A stretch of DNA of 64,000 nt, from NCBI GenBank assembly GCA_051252005.1, contig JBPOEZ010000005.1, positions 186,001 through 250,000 on the forward strand, given 5' to 3'. The position numbers and the translations under genes were made by a program. The DNA is from JACOMS01 sp051252005. Lineage in GTDB: Bacteria; Pseudomonadota; Alphaproteobacteria; Caulobacterales; Maricaulaceae. Shown piece after piece: positions 42,403 through 50,974 of the stretch (its first letter is position 1; each line of letters opens with the position of its first letter). The notes beneath the pieces were generated by a model. That model was not told the DNA's origin. It did not search any database and saw only the letters and a program-made list of their open reading frames with translations.

Positions 42403-43518
42403 CTAAAGATAAATCCGGCGGCAGCGTTGTCCGATGCGGGTGAGGAGTTCGTAATCAATTGTGCCTGCGGCCTTGGCGTCTATGGCTAGGTTCTCGCCTC
42501 GGAAGACGGCCCAGTCGCCCATGCGAGGCGGCTTGATGTGGCTGATGTCGAGCATGGTTAGATCCATGCTGACACGGCCCACTATCGGCACGCGCTGACG
42601 TAGGAGCGTAGCGTGGCTGCTCGGCCCGTTTGTAACGCCGCTTGTGGCGACAGGAATGCCGTCGGCATAACCTGCTCCGACCGTCGCGATGGTCATGTCT
42701 TTGGGCGCGATATAGGCCGCGTTATAGCCGAGGGTGTCGCCTTTTTTGATTTCGCGAATTTGTAGAACGGGCGCCATGAGAGAGACAACGGGTTTGCTCA
42801 CCTCTTGCCCTGCGTCCGTTGTGGCTTGTCCGCCGTACAGACCGATACCGGGGCGTACCATTTGGAAATGGTATTTCTTACCGAGATAAATACCCGCAGT
42901 ATTGGCCATGCTCATGGGGCCAATTGGAAGACGTCCTGAGAGGCGTTTGAATTTCGAGAGCTGCTGCGCGTTCATCGGGTGGCTCGCATCAGGACCGCAG
43001 GCCAGATGGCTCATAATATATTCATGATTAATTCCGTCGCGTAGAGGTCTATTTTTACACAGCTCTTCAAATTCGGCTTCGGAAAAGCCAAGCCGGTTCA
43101 TGCCCGTATCAATATGGATCGCGGAATAGGGCGCGGCTTTGGCGGTTTTAATGGCGTCGGCCCAAAGGCGCGCCTGTATCAGGGAATTAATGACGGGCTT
43201 GAGGCGTGAGCCAAAAAACAAGGTGAGGTCGCGCGGTGAGGGGCCGTTTAAAACATAAATGCTAGAATTGTCGCCAATGGCGGCGCGCAAGATTTTGCCT
43301 TCGCCCGCCGTGGTAACTAAGAAGTTGCGGCAACCCGCGCCGTAAAGGGCTTTGCCGACACGTTCTGCGCCGAGGCCATAAGCATCCGCTTTGACGCTGG
43401 CGGCGATTTTTACGGTGCCGACTTTTTTCTGCAAGGCGAGATAATTATCTTTAATCGCATTGAGATCGATTTGAACCGCAGGACGCGACGAAAAACTGGG
43501 ACCATGTTCAGAGGCCAT
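42403..43518 (-). CDS. alr: Alanine racemase
   Basis: A 371-residue PLP-dependent racemase that makes D-alanine for peptidoglycan. The PLP lysine is K43 in SVKADAYGLG; the second catalytic tyrosine is in DTLGYNAAYIAP near residue 260; and GRVSMDLTMLDIS and VRPGIGLYG are in place. Length and order are normal. Start ATG 43518. In many alphaproteobacteria alr follows dnaB directly; here dnaB lies 10.6 kb away on the same strand. Confidence 0.96.
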   Translation of the reverse strand: MASEHGPSFSSRPAVQIDLNAIKDNYLALQKKVGTVKIAASVKADAYGLGAERVGKALYGAGCRNFLVTTAGEGKILRAAIGDNSSIYVLNGPSPRDLTLFFGSRLKPVINSLIQARLWADAIKTAKAAPYSAIHIDTGMNRLGFSEAEFEELCKNRPLRDGINHEYIMSHLACGPDASHPMNAQQLSKFKRLSGRLPIGPMSMANTAGIYLGKKYHFQMVRPGIGLYGGQATTDAGQEVSKPVVSLMAPVLQIREIKKGDTLGYNAAYIAPKDMTIATVGAGYADGIPVATSGVTNGPSSHATLLRQRVPIVGRVSMDLTMLDISHIKPPRMGDWAVFRGENLAIDAKAAGTIDYELLTRIGQRCRRIYL

Positions 43519-43631
43519 AAGACTATCCTTCTTTTACACCGAACGCCTTTTGTTCGGGAATTACCGCCCCTGTAAACAAGGCGTGAATGTTTGGCAATGG
43601 GGGAGCGGCGCGCCCTAGATAGATAAGGCCT

Positions 43632-44096
43632 TTAGCGTTCGGCCATCACAAGCTTCAAGCCGCCGACATCTTGGGCAGATTTACCGGCGGTCACAGGATA
43701 CACTGTATCCGTTGTCCATATCAAATCTCCGTTGGGATTTTTTAGCGTTCCGCGTACGGCGTAGCGTCCGTTCGGGGCAAGCTTGATAGGATCAACGCTT
43801 AGGGTGAACGGCAGGGGCACTTGTTCATTACCGAGTGTCGTTGTGACTTCGGCCAGAACAGGCGCTGCGCGGTCTGCGATGGAAATATCAGACAGGGTCA
43901 CCGTCATTGTCAGTCCGGGACGAAGCGCGATGCGTTGAGGGTAGAAAAGGGTGCCTGTAATAGTGGCCATGTCTGCGCTTTGCTCACTTTGCGCGGTTGT
44001 GTTTTTTTTGGCACTCGGCTCTGAACACGCCGCAATACTTACGGTTAGTGTAGCGGCCAAAAAAGCGGAAGACAGTAAGGGGGAAAAGCGGATCAT
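43632..44096 (-). CDS. YbaY-family lipoprotein
   Basis: A 154-residue lipoprotein (lipobox SIAAC) with one YscW/YbaY-type beta domain: ITGTLFYPQRIALRPGLTMT, LSDISIADRAAPVLAEVTT, LPFTLSVDPIKLAPNGRYAV and TTDTVYPVTAG. These domains are small envelope modules found beside META/HslJ proteins; function is uncertain. ATG 44096 gives a full signal peptide, and the residues upstream look non-coding. Stands alone between alr and fbp. Confidence 0.8.
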   Translation of the reverse strand: MIRFSPLLSSAFLAATLTVSIAACSEPSAKKNTTAQSEQSADMATITGTLFYPQRIALRPGLTMTVTLSDISIADRAAPVLAEVTTTLGNEQVPLPFTLSVDPIKLAPNGRYAVRGTLKNPNGDLIWTTDTVYPVTAGKSAQDVGGLKLVMAER

Positions 44097-44346
44097 AATG
44101 TGGTCTTTCAATCTTTGTCGGTTGTATTTGCCAGTACGTTTGTTCGGGTTTACCCGTAATGAACGGCGCAATTTCTGTTTGGTTCCGATTAGGTCTATCG
44201 GAAACAGCCATGTTTTAAGACCAACTGTCCTGTCTAGGCATTTTCACAGATAGATTTCTAGCTCGCGAATTGGGAACCATACGAGGTTGTATAGAGACGA
44301 GAACTGAGATAGTAAAACTGCACTTATTAAGGGGACGTTTTTCATC

Positions 44347-45267
44347 ATGACACTCAATTTTCAAAGCCAACTTGAAAACATGGACGGTATTTACGCCGCG
44401 CTTTTTTCTGCGTCGGAGTCGATTTACGCAACCCTTAAAAAAGGCGCAGGCCTAAAATTCGCGACCTCTAGCAACGAGTCTGGCGATGACCAGATCGAGC
44501 TTGATGTTATCGCGGATGAAGCTTTTTTTGAAACGCTAAGCCAAGATGAAAATGTCAGCTATGTGGTGTCCGAAGAACGTCCGGGCCTGAGCAAAATTTC
44601 CGATGGCCGTTACAGCATCGCGCTGGATCCGCTCGACGGATCTAAGTCTGCGCTTGTCGGAATTCCGTCCGGCGCAATTTTTGGCGTGTTTGAAAACGCG
44701 AAGGTCGACGCTGACTTCAACGGGAAAAATATCGTCTCTGGCGGTTTCTTCGTTTTTGGTATGAATTTGGAAGTCTATTTTGCCGATGGGGATAAGGTCT
44801 ATAAAGGCCAGTTTGATCAAGAGGCAAAAACATGGGACGTCGTGTCTATTGCAGCGACCTTGCCTGTTTCCGATACACTCTCAATTAATTCGTCAGGCCA
44901 GATGACATGGGATAAATGGTTTAAAGATCATTATGACAGCCTGTTCCAGATTAATGGCGCTCGTAAAAAACCTTATAATGTGCGTTGGTATGCGTCCATG
45001 GTGTCGGATATGAAACGGCTCGTTCTCCAAGGCGGCATGTTTATCTATCCGCGCGCCAATCGTACTGGCTATGAGAACGGCCATTTACGTTTGGTCTATG
45101 AAGCCATTCCGATGTCCTTCCTCATTCACGCGATGGGCGGATCGTCTACAAATGGCGAGCAATCCCTACTCGAAGCCCCCGTAACAACGCTCCACCAAAA
45201 GACAGCCGTGTTCATAGGCGAGAAAGACAAAATCGCAGCCATAGAAGCAGCCGCTTCGGCGGGCTAG
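44347..45267 (+). CDS. fbp: Fructose-1,6-bisphosphatase, class I
   Basis: A 306-residue enzyme that hydrolyses fructose 1,6-bisphosphate to fructose 6-phosphate in gluconeogenesis. Seen: the metal-binding DPLDGSKSALVGIPSGAIFGV, the substrate loop YASMVSDMKRLVLQGGMFIYP, and LRLVYEAIPMSFLIHAMGG. The usual N-terminal AMP site is reduced: the protein lacks the longer N-terminus of E. coli FBPase. Acidic residues EERPG in front of DPLDG complete the metal site. Cytoplasmic. Converges with the 45271 gene. Confidence 0.9.
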   Translation: MTLNFQSQLENMDGIYAALFSASESIYATLKKGAGLKFATSSNESGDDQIELDVIADEAFFETLSQDENVSYVVSEERPGLSKISDGRYSIALDPLDGSKSALVGIPSGAIFGVFENAKVDADFNGKNIVSGGFFVFGMNLEVYFADGDKVYKGQFDQEAKTWDVVSIAATLPVSDTLSINSSGQMTWDKWFKDHYDSLFQINGARKKPYNVRWYASMVSDMKRLVLQGGMFIYPRANRTGYENGHLRLVYEAIPMSFLIHAMGGSSTNGEQSLLEAPVTTLHQKTAVFIGEKDKIAAIEAAASAG

Positions 45268-45270
45268 GTT

Positions 45271-45486
45271 TTATCCTGGCAGAGCGGATCTTTCGAATCT
45301 GTATTTCTGCGGGTTTCGTAGGACTTTTAGCTCTGTGTTGAGCCAGTTTCTATGTCCTTCAATGCAGTCCAGTAGATCTAGGTCGGCTTGCGGGTTTGTC
45401 GCAACGTCTGAAATCCAGCTGTCGAGAATGACCATTTGCGTTTCTAGCCAAGCCATTGTTGACGTTTTAGTGTAAAGTCCGGACAT
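45271..45486 (-). CDS. Small hypothetical protein at the end of the heme receptor group
   Basis: A 71-residue acidic and tryptophan-containing protein (MAWLETQMVILDSWISD) with no signal or membrane helix. GGGGGAG before its ATG supports translation. It overlaps the end of the 45467 gene by 20 bases, so it is coupled to it. I do not recognise the family. Part of the minus-strand group with the heme receptor. Confidence 0.55.
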   Translation of the reverse strand: MSGLYTKTSTMAWLETQMVILDSWISDVATNPQADLDLLDCIEGHRNWLNTELKVLRNPQKYRFERSALPG

Positions 45487-45997
45487 TGTTCTCCCCCGTG
45501 TTGGTGACTGTATAGAGCGCGCCGTGCTGCGCGTTATCAGATGGTTGAATATTGAGAGCGGGTTTGCTCACGCATAGGCCCGCGTCCAAAATCGATAAGC
45601 CAAAACCCATGGCGCTGTGATAGGCGAGTGTCATTTTTGTGCTGCCTAGAAGCCAGCTTAAATGAGACCTGAGCAAAGAATTTTGCTGTGTTTGCGCCGC
45701 GTGAATAGCGCCAAGAATACTCAGTTCATCGGCTGTCACGCCGAGACAACCGGGCATGGCAATTTTGATGCTACGCCGCCCTGAGCGGGATAGGGAAAAG
45801 ACAAAATTTTTGAGTGCTTTGTAGCTTTTCTCAGCATGCTCCCCGAGAGCTCGGTGATACCCGTCTATGACAGCGGGACAGTTCACATGCCCCGTGGCGA
45901 TGGCCCGAAATCCCCAAAGCGAAAAAGCAGATGAGAAGGGCAGGTCTGATAGCCGGATATTCGCCACGTCGCTGTCATAGGTGTTGTGCTGGTCCAC
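45467..45997 (-). CDS. Hypothetical protein cotranscribed with heme receptor
   Basis: A 176-residue protein without signal peptide or membrane helix. It starts with GTG at 45997, two bases after the stop of the heme receptor. It has three histidines and cysteines in positions that could bind metal or heme (TGHVNCPAV, AMPGCLGVTAD, LSILGAIHAAQ) and a C-terminus rich in Asn and Thr. It looks mostly helical. I do not recognise the family. The operon position suggests a role in heme use or its control. Confidence 0.6.
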   Translation of the reverse strand: MDQHNTYDSDVANIRLSDLPFSSAFSLWGFRAIATGHVNCPAVIDGYHRALGEHAEKSYKALKNFVFSLSRSGRRSIKIAMPGCLGVTADELSILGAIHAAQTQQNSLLRSHLSWLLGSTKMTLAYHSAMGFGLSILDAGLCVSKPALNIQPSDNAQHGALYTVTNTGENNVRTLH

Positions 45998-45999
45998 GC

Positions 46000-48141
46000 C
46001 TAGAAGCCCTTTTGGAAGCTGACAGCGGCTTTGTAGTTTCGGCCTGGCTCGCTCACGCCTTCATAGACGCGTTCATAATCAGTACCCAGCGCATTATCGA
46101 CGCCGACATCAAATCGAACCCCCTCTATAAACTCCGGCTTCCATGTAGCGTATAGGTCAATGAGGCCGTATCCGTCGCGGGTTTCGGAAATGATAAAGCT
46201 TTGTGATGTTGTGTCGAAATCGCGGCGCTCAAAATCACTGGCGATTTGCAGGCGCGCGCCAAAAGCGGCGTTCCATTCTGGGGCTTTTACCCGCGTATCG
46301 AGCGTGAACCGGTTCGGGGTTAACGTGCCAAGATCGCTGCCAGTTGAGGTGTCTTCGCCGTCGATTAGGCCGTAGGCCGCATGCATGACAATGCGTCCGC
46401 TTTCATAGTGCCCTTCAAGTTCGAACCCTTTTATTTCTGCATTGGAAAGGTTAGCGCTATTCGTTGTTCCCGCTGTGCAGGGCTGAAATGCCGGGGCTGC
46501 GAAACAGGTCGGATCATAGGCGAAATTGACAGTCAGATTGATTAGGTCTTCAATATCGCTTTTATAGTAAGAGGCCTTGCCTTGGAATTTATCGCCGGGG
46601 ACGATGAGGTTATCGAAACTAAGGCTGATCCCGCCTTCTAGCGTATCCGCTTTCTCAGGTGTTAGATTAGGGTTAGGCGCGAAATTATTATTCACGAAAA
46701 CAAAAGACCCCATGGCCGGGTTAAACAATGTGGGATGCGGCACAGAAAAATGAACGCCGTCTAAGTAGAGCTCATTAATTGACGGGGCGCGAAAGCCTTG
46801 TGCGTAGCTACCAAAAAACCGAACATTATCAGAGCCGAGGCTCGCGCCGAGCCGAGGTGACCACGCGCTGTCTTTGTTTTCGGCTACGAGGCTTACGTCC
46901 TCGCTTTCAAAGCTGTCATAGCGAATACCGGGAATGACAAGAAGGTCGATATGGTCATTAAGGTCTAGGCGCGCTTCGGCCTGAATGTAGGCCCCGTAAA
47001 ACTCCGCCTGACCATCGGGTACGCCGCTTCGCGTTCCTGTCACGCTGTTATCATCGCTCCCAACTTGTTCGTCTTTGTACCAATCTCCGCCGATGGTGAT
47101 GATGGTTTCAATGCCGCCTAAGCTGACCTCGGATGCATTGCGGAGGCTAAGGCCTGTGGTTTCTATATCTCGGACCGTTGTGCGGGGCAGGGTGGGGTCA
47201 AATTCCTCCACAGACGTCTCTGTTTTATAGGCGCTTAAAACGGCATTGATGAGGGCATTGCTGGCCGGATTATAGGCGGCATTAACTCGGAAAGTATCTG
47301 TGCTGATGTCTTTTTCGACATCATCTGCGAGGCCTCCGCCTACGATAACGCCTTGCCCGTTATTGGGTTCTATGGCCGTATTTCGAAAGCGTTGCCACGA
47401 GCCTTCTATTCGTAAATCATCCGTAAGGGTGTATCCGGCTTTTAGGAGGTAGTTTTGGATGTCATCGTCGGACGGCAATGTCGCGCCAGAGCCAAGATCA
47501 ATGTCGCCAGAACGTCGCAGACCAAAACTTCCGACGAGGTCAAGTTTACCCTGTTGTGTGTAGGCGGTCAGCGTGCCGAGAAGGTCATCATTGACAGATT
47601 GGTAGCCAAGACGGAGGCGAAGACCCGCCGTCTCGCCGTCCTTTAAGAGGTCTGCGGCGTCGATGGTCTCAAAGGCGAGAACGCCGCCAACAGCGCCAGA
47701 GCCGTAAAGTGATGAGGCTGGGCCTTTGACGACTTCAGCGGTTTTTATAAGGTCAGGGTCGAGGAAAAAGCGTCCATCATGTGCGGAGATAAAAGATTGC
47801 CGCGCGCCGTCTAAAAGAATCAAAACATTTTCACCGCCGCGGCCTCGAATGGAGGGTGTTTCGCCTGTACGGCGCGGGCCGCCGGAGAACTCAACGCCTG
47901 GGATATCGCGTAAGGTATCAGCGATGGAGCTTGGGGCGAAGAGGTCGATCTCTTCGCGGTTAATCACGCTGACTTGGCCTGGATAATCAAAGACGGCAAT
48001 GGGGTTCGTGGTGCCGTAACTTGTAATTTCGTCCACTCCGGCGTCTTCGGTTTCGTTGTCAGCAAAGGCGCTTGGCGCGAAGGCTGTCCCGCCAATTACC
48101 AAGATCCATAGGCCTGTACTTGCGAGTAAAAAATGTTTCAT
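46000..48141 (-). CDS. TonB-dependent heme receptor
   Basis: A 713-residue outer-membrane receptor. Residues 1-27 are the signal peptide. The plug begins near residue 45 (VFDYPGQVSVINREEID, then GPRRTGETPSIRGRGGENVLI) and the 22-strand barrel follows, ending AVSFQKGF with the terminal Phe. The heme-receptor motifs FRAP (SYAQGFRAPSINELYLDG) and NPNL (NFAPNPNLTPEKADTLEGG) are present, with a His-bearing loop (HFSVPHP) between them, as in HemR/HmuR/HutA-type heme receptors. It probably imports heme across the outer membrane using TonB energy. Fur-like sequences lie upstream at 48141-48216. Confidence 0.92.
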   Translation of the reverse strand: MKHFLLASTGLWILVIGGTAFAPSAFADNETEDAGVDEITSYGTTNPIAVFDYPGQVSVINREEIDLFAPSSIADTLRDIPGVEFSGGPRRTGETPSIRGRGGENVLILLDGARQSFISAHDGRFFLDPDLIKTAEVVKGPASSLYGSGAVGGVLAFETIDAADLLKDGETAGLRLRLGYQSVNDDLLGTLTAYTQQGKLDLVGSFGLRRSGDIDLGSGATLPSDDDIQNYLLKAGYTLTDDLRIEGSWQRFRNTAIEPNNGQGVIVGGGLADDVEKDISTDTFRVNAAYNPASNALINAVLSAYKTETSVEEFDPTLPRTTVRDIETTGLSLRNASEVSLGGIETIITIGGDWYKDEQVGSDDNSVTGTRSGVPDGQAEFYGAYIQAEARLDLNDHIDLLVIPGIRYDSFESEDVSLVAENKDSAWSPRLGASLGSDNVRFFGSYAQGFRAPSINELYLDGVHFSVPHPTLFNPAMGSFVFVNNNFAPNPNLTPEKADTLEGGISLSFDNLIVPGDKFQGKASYYKSDIEDLINLTVNFAYDPTCFAAPAFQPCTAGTTNSANLSNAEIKGFELEGHYESGRIVMHAAYGLIDGEDTSTGSDLGTLTPNRFTLDTRVKAPEWNAAFGARLQIASDFERRDFDTTSQSFIISETRDGYGLIDLYATWKPEFIEGVRFDVGVDNALGTDYERVYEGVSEPGRNYKAAVSFQKGF

Positions 48142-48216
48142 AAGATTCTCATTAGTTATTGCGAATGAATCGCATTTGCGTTAATTGGTTCCTATAAATA
48201 TTGAGAATGAGTTGCA
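48141..48216. promoter_or_regulatory. Candidate Fur-type sites, heme receptor promoter
   Basis: Two 18-base direct copies agree at 15 of 18 positions: TATTGCGAATGAATCGCA (48157-48174) and TATTGAGAATGAGTTGCA (48199-48216), with starts 42 bases apart, close to four helical turns. A shorter reverse element GATTCTCATTA is at 48144-48154. TGAGAATGA is a Fur-box-like core. They lie between the receptor and the divergent 48252 lipoprotein, so they could control both. Iron control by Fur is inferred from the sequence only. Confidence 0.5.
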
Positions 48217-48251
48217 ACAACAAACTTTAAAAACTTTGAGAAAGATAGATT

Positions 48252-49361
48252 ATGCCAAATATTACCCCCGCCTTTCATAAGTCCCGCGCGCAAGCGGTAA
48301 GACGATTAAAACCCTCGGTTTTGGCCGTAAGTTTTGTTGCGGCGCTTCTCATGGCGGGGTGTGCTTCCGCGCCTTATGCGCAAACTGAGGACGGAAAAAC
48401 GGTAAGCAACAGCGCTATGGCTTCAAAGATACAGCAGGACCGCCAAGCCATTCTTGCGATGACAGGAGATTACAAAGTCTCATTTGATTTCACGGAGACT
48501 GTTCCTCTCCGTGCGGGCTATGTTCTTAAAGAGCCAAAGCATTCCGGCGCGCACGAGGTCGTGCGTGTCATTCGAGACGAGCCGGGGTTTATCAGTCTCC
48601 AGCATATATTAGTTGTCGGAAAAGAAAGGAAGTTCCCCATAAAACATTGGCGGCAGGATTGGGTATATGAGCCTGACTTTGTCTATGATTTTGTTGGGTT
48701 TAACAGCTGGGAAAAACGCACATTGAGCGCGTCAGAGCGCAAAGGCAAGTGGGCGCAATTTGTCTATCAGGTGGATGACAGCCCGCGTTATTCCGCTGCG
48801 GCGGAATGGAGCCATGAAAACGGGGTATCGGCATGGACATCGCCGCCAAGCCTGCGGCCTTTACCGCGCCGAGACATGACAACCCGTGATGATTATCAAG
48901 GCATGCTTGCGGTGAACCGCCACGCCCTAACGCCGTTGGGATGGGTGCATGAACAAGACAATACAAAGCTGATTTTAACTGGAGACACGCCGCAAGCCCT
49001 CGTGCGCGAAGTAGGGCTCAATACCTATACTAAGGCCAGCGACTTTGAAGTGAACTTAGCAGACGATTACTGGGAAAAGACCCAAGATTATTGGAAGGGC
49101 GTGCGGGAGATATGGACAAATATTGAGACCGAGAACACGGGTTTTAGCCTTACCATACAAGGCGAGCCCGAAGACTTATACCAGCCCGTCATGGCGCTCA
49201 CGGATAAAATAGAAGATGAGGGCCTAAGCGTTGAAGAGGCTATCGCGCAAGCCGCAGCCGTTATTAAGGCGCATACGACACCTGACGTTGATGCCGTCGT
49301 CGGCGCGGCGAAAGCTGAGGCCCGCTTACAGGCGAAGGGCCAGTCAGAAGATGATCTTTAG
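48252..49361 (+). CDS. Lipoprotein, DUF6607-like
   Basis: A 369-residue lipoprotein (lipobox LMAGC37). After a short Ser/Gln linker comes a beta-rich domain: KVSFDFTETVPLRAGYVLKEP, EVVRVIRDEPGFISLQHILV, KHWRQDWVYEPDF, QVDDSPRYSAAAEW. From what I know it resembles the DUF6607 family, which accompanies heme-uptake receptors in marine bacteria, but I cannot confirm it. It faces away from the heme receptor and shares its promoter region, and a membrane protein follows after 3 bases. An iron- or heme-related envelope role is inferred from context. Confidence 0.65.
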   Translation: MPNITPAFHKSRAQAVRRLKPSVLAVSFVAALLMAGCASAPYAQTEDGKTVSNSAMASKIQQDRQAILAMTGDYKVSFDFTETVPLRAGYVLKEPKHSGAHEVVRVIRDEPGFISLQHILVVGKERKFPIKHWRQDWVYEPDFVYDFVGFNSWEKRTLSASERKGKWAQFVYQVDDSPRYSAAAEWSHENGVSAWTSPPSLRPLPRRDMTTRDDYQGMLAVNRHALTPLGWVHEQDNTKLILTGDTPQALVREVGLNTYTKASDFEVNLADDYWEKTQDYWKGVREIWTNIETENTGFSLTIQGEPEDLYQPVMALTDKIEDEGLSVEEAIAQAAAVIKAHTTPDVDAVVGAAKAEARLQAKGQSEDDL

Positions 49362-49364
49362 GGC

Positions 49365-49859
49365 ATGATAAAACGGTTCAAATATTGGCTAGGCGTCTTG
49401 ATCATGATCGCTGGGATATATGTTTATTATCTCGGCGACACGATCCACACGATTGACCCAAAAACTGATCGTGAGGCCTTTATCGCGGCCATTTGGACTC
49501 ATGTCGGTTATGCTTCGTTGCTCTTTGTGCCGCTTATTGCCTTTGCGGCTCTGGGGCGCAAACATGCGGTCAAAAAAATGAACGAATGGGAACGAGGTGT
49601 TATTGGTCTGTTTAAGCTAGCCGTCATTCTCAAAATGGTTACAGGGCCTTTGGCTGTGTGGACGCGGGGATCATCACTTAAAGTCTTTGACTGGTTTGCG
49701 TTTCCGAGTCCGGTAGAGCGTATGAATGGCCCTCATGATTTCATGGAGACATTTCATGCACTTCTTAATTACCCGCTTGTAATTTTCTTTGTGCTCAGCT
49801 GCGTCGCCGTGTTAAAAATGGCCTTTGACGATAAAGGCATAGAGGAAAAAGCCAAGTAA
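49365..49859 (+). CDS. Membrane protein, cytochrome b561-like
   Basis: A 164-residue protein with four hydrophobic helices: YWLGVLIMIAGIYVYYLG, HVGYASLLFVPLIAFAAL, LFKLAVILKMVTGPLAVW and YPLVIFFVLSCVAVL. Conserved histidines in WTHVGYASLL and ETFHALLNYPL are placed like those that bind heme in b-type cytochromes of the b561 group. Three bases separate it from the lipoprotein gene. If it binds heme, an electron-transfer role beside the heme receptor makes sense; this is inference. A terminator follows. Confidence 0.6.
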   Translation: MIKRFKYWLGVLIMIAGIYVYYLGDTIHTIDPKTDREAFIAAIWTHVGYASLLFVPLIAFAALGRKHAVKKMNEWERGVIGLFKLAVILKMVTGPLAVWTRGSSLKVFDWFAFPSPVERMNGPHDFMETFHALLNYPLVIFFVLSCVAVLKMAFDDKGIEEKAK

Positions 49860-49862
49860 AAA

Positions 49863-49888
49863 CCCCGTCTTGCTTACGCAAAACGGGG
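49863..49888. terminator. Bidirectional terminator between convergent genes
   Basis: CCCCGT-C-TTGC, loop TTAC, GCAA-A-ACGGGG. On the minus strand it is followed by a run of five T, so it is a good terminator for the phytase gene. It also lies right after the b561-like stop on the plus strand. Confidence 0.75.
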
Positions 49889-49912
49889 CACAGTTCGAAG
49901 GTGGTTATTTAA

Positions 49913-50965
49913 TTATTTTAAGAGCGTTTCAATGTCGGCCCAGTCGATGACTTTGAAGTTTTGCTTCTTTTTAGGCTCCGATGGTGACGTGTCATCCATA
50001 TCGTCTTGGACAACTAGGAACCCTTTAGGAAAGCGCGCCGTTGGTGTTGAGGTTACGGCAATTCCGTCTGTCGTCGACACGCCGTCAACAACGCCGTCTT
50101 CAATGCCAAACCGTCCTGCGAATTGGTGATCAGGAAGCGAGAACGCCGCGTAGCTATTATTGCCTTGCGAAGAGACGAGGAGGTAGCCGCCGTCTGCGCC
50201 GTCTTCGTAAACGGTGACGCCTTCAAGATCGGCCTGCGTGCCGTATTCACCTACGCGGGCGATGACAATTTGCTCGTCTTTGCCAGACGGTGAGGCCGGA
50301 TAACGGTATAAGCCGCCTTCTTCTTCGGCAATGTAAAGCGTGCCCGTACGGTCATCAAAGGCGCAGCCTTCGGTTTTTGTGCCCGTAGAAAACTCGCGCA
50401 CTTTACGGTTTTGCATGATGCCGTTCTCTTCAGAGATGATGTGCTGCTCGTAAATTCCGGCTTTGGTGGTTAGGCCAGCATGATAGGTGCCGTTCACAGA
50501 TGTGCCGAGGCAAATTCCGTAAGGCGAAAGCGTGCCTGTGGTAAGCTGATAACCTTCGGGCTGGATGAATGTATCCGTCGCCGGATTGTAAAGCAGGGTC
50601 GTGATAGTGTTGATCTCGTCATTACTGGCGACGAGCAAAACATGCGGCACTCCTTTGTAAGAAAATCCGGTCCGAAGATCGACATTATTCAAAGTGCCAA
50701 GCTTCATAAACTCGCGCAACGAACCGTCGAGATTGTAAATATAAAGACCCGCTTGTTTGTCGGTACCGGCAATGAAGCCGCTGCCGTTCTCGCCAATATA
50801 GATCGCTGGATCATCAGCCGAGTCGCCGACGCTGGCCATGACCGGGGTTTCAAAGGCGGCTGCGACATAAGCCGGAGCAGGGGCCGTTTTAGACGATACA
50901 GAGCCGGTTGAAGCGCACGCGGCGAGAAGGGCCGCGCTTGCTGTAAGTAGAAGGTAATTTTTCAT
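49913..50965 (-). CDS. Beta-propeller phytase (3-phytase-like)
   Basis: A 350-residue lipoprotein (lipobox LAACAS) with the fold of beta-propeller phytases, which release phosphate from phytate. Calcium- and phosphate-site motifs are present: SADDPAIYIG, AGTDKQAGLYIYNLDG, LNNVDLR, EGCAFDDRTGTLYIAEEEGG, QADLEGVTVY, LLVSSQGNNSYAAF, DGVSTTDGIAVT and FKVIDWADI. Length is normal. It ends 12 bases after the TonB receptor gene and follows it in the same direction, a pairing seen in Caulobacter-type bacteria: the receptor likely imports phytate, and this enzyme, facing the periplasm, cuts it. Confidence 0.93.
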   Translation of the reverse strand: MKNYLLLTASAALLAACASTGSVSSKTAPAPAYVAAAFETPVMASVGDSADDPAIYIGENGSGFIAGTDKQAGLYIYNLDGSLREFMKLGTLNNVDLRTGFSYKGVPHVLLVASNDEINTITTLLYNPATDTFIQPEGYQLTTGTLSPYGICLGTSVNGTYHAGLTTKAGIYEQHIISEENGIMQNRKVREFSTGTKTEGCAFDDRTGTLYIAEEEGGLYRYPASPSGKDEQIVIARVGEYGTQADLEGVTVYEDGADGGYLLVSSQGNNSYAAFSLPDHQFAGRFGIEDGVVDGVSTTDGIAVTSTPTARFPKGFLVVQDDMDDTSPSEPKKKQNFKVIDWADIETLLK

Positions 50966-50974
50966 GATAATATC

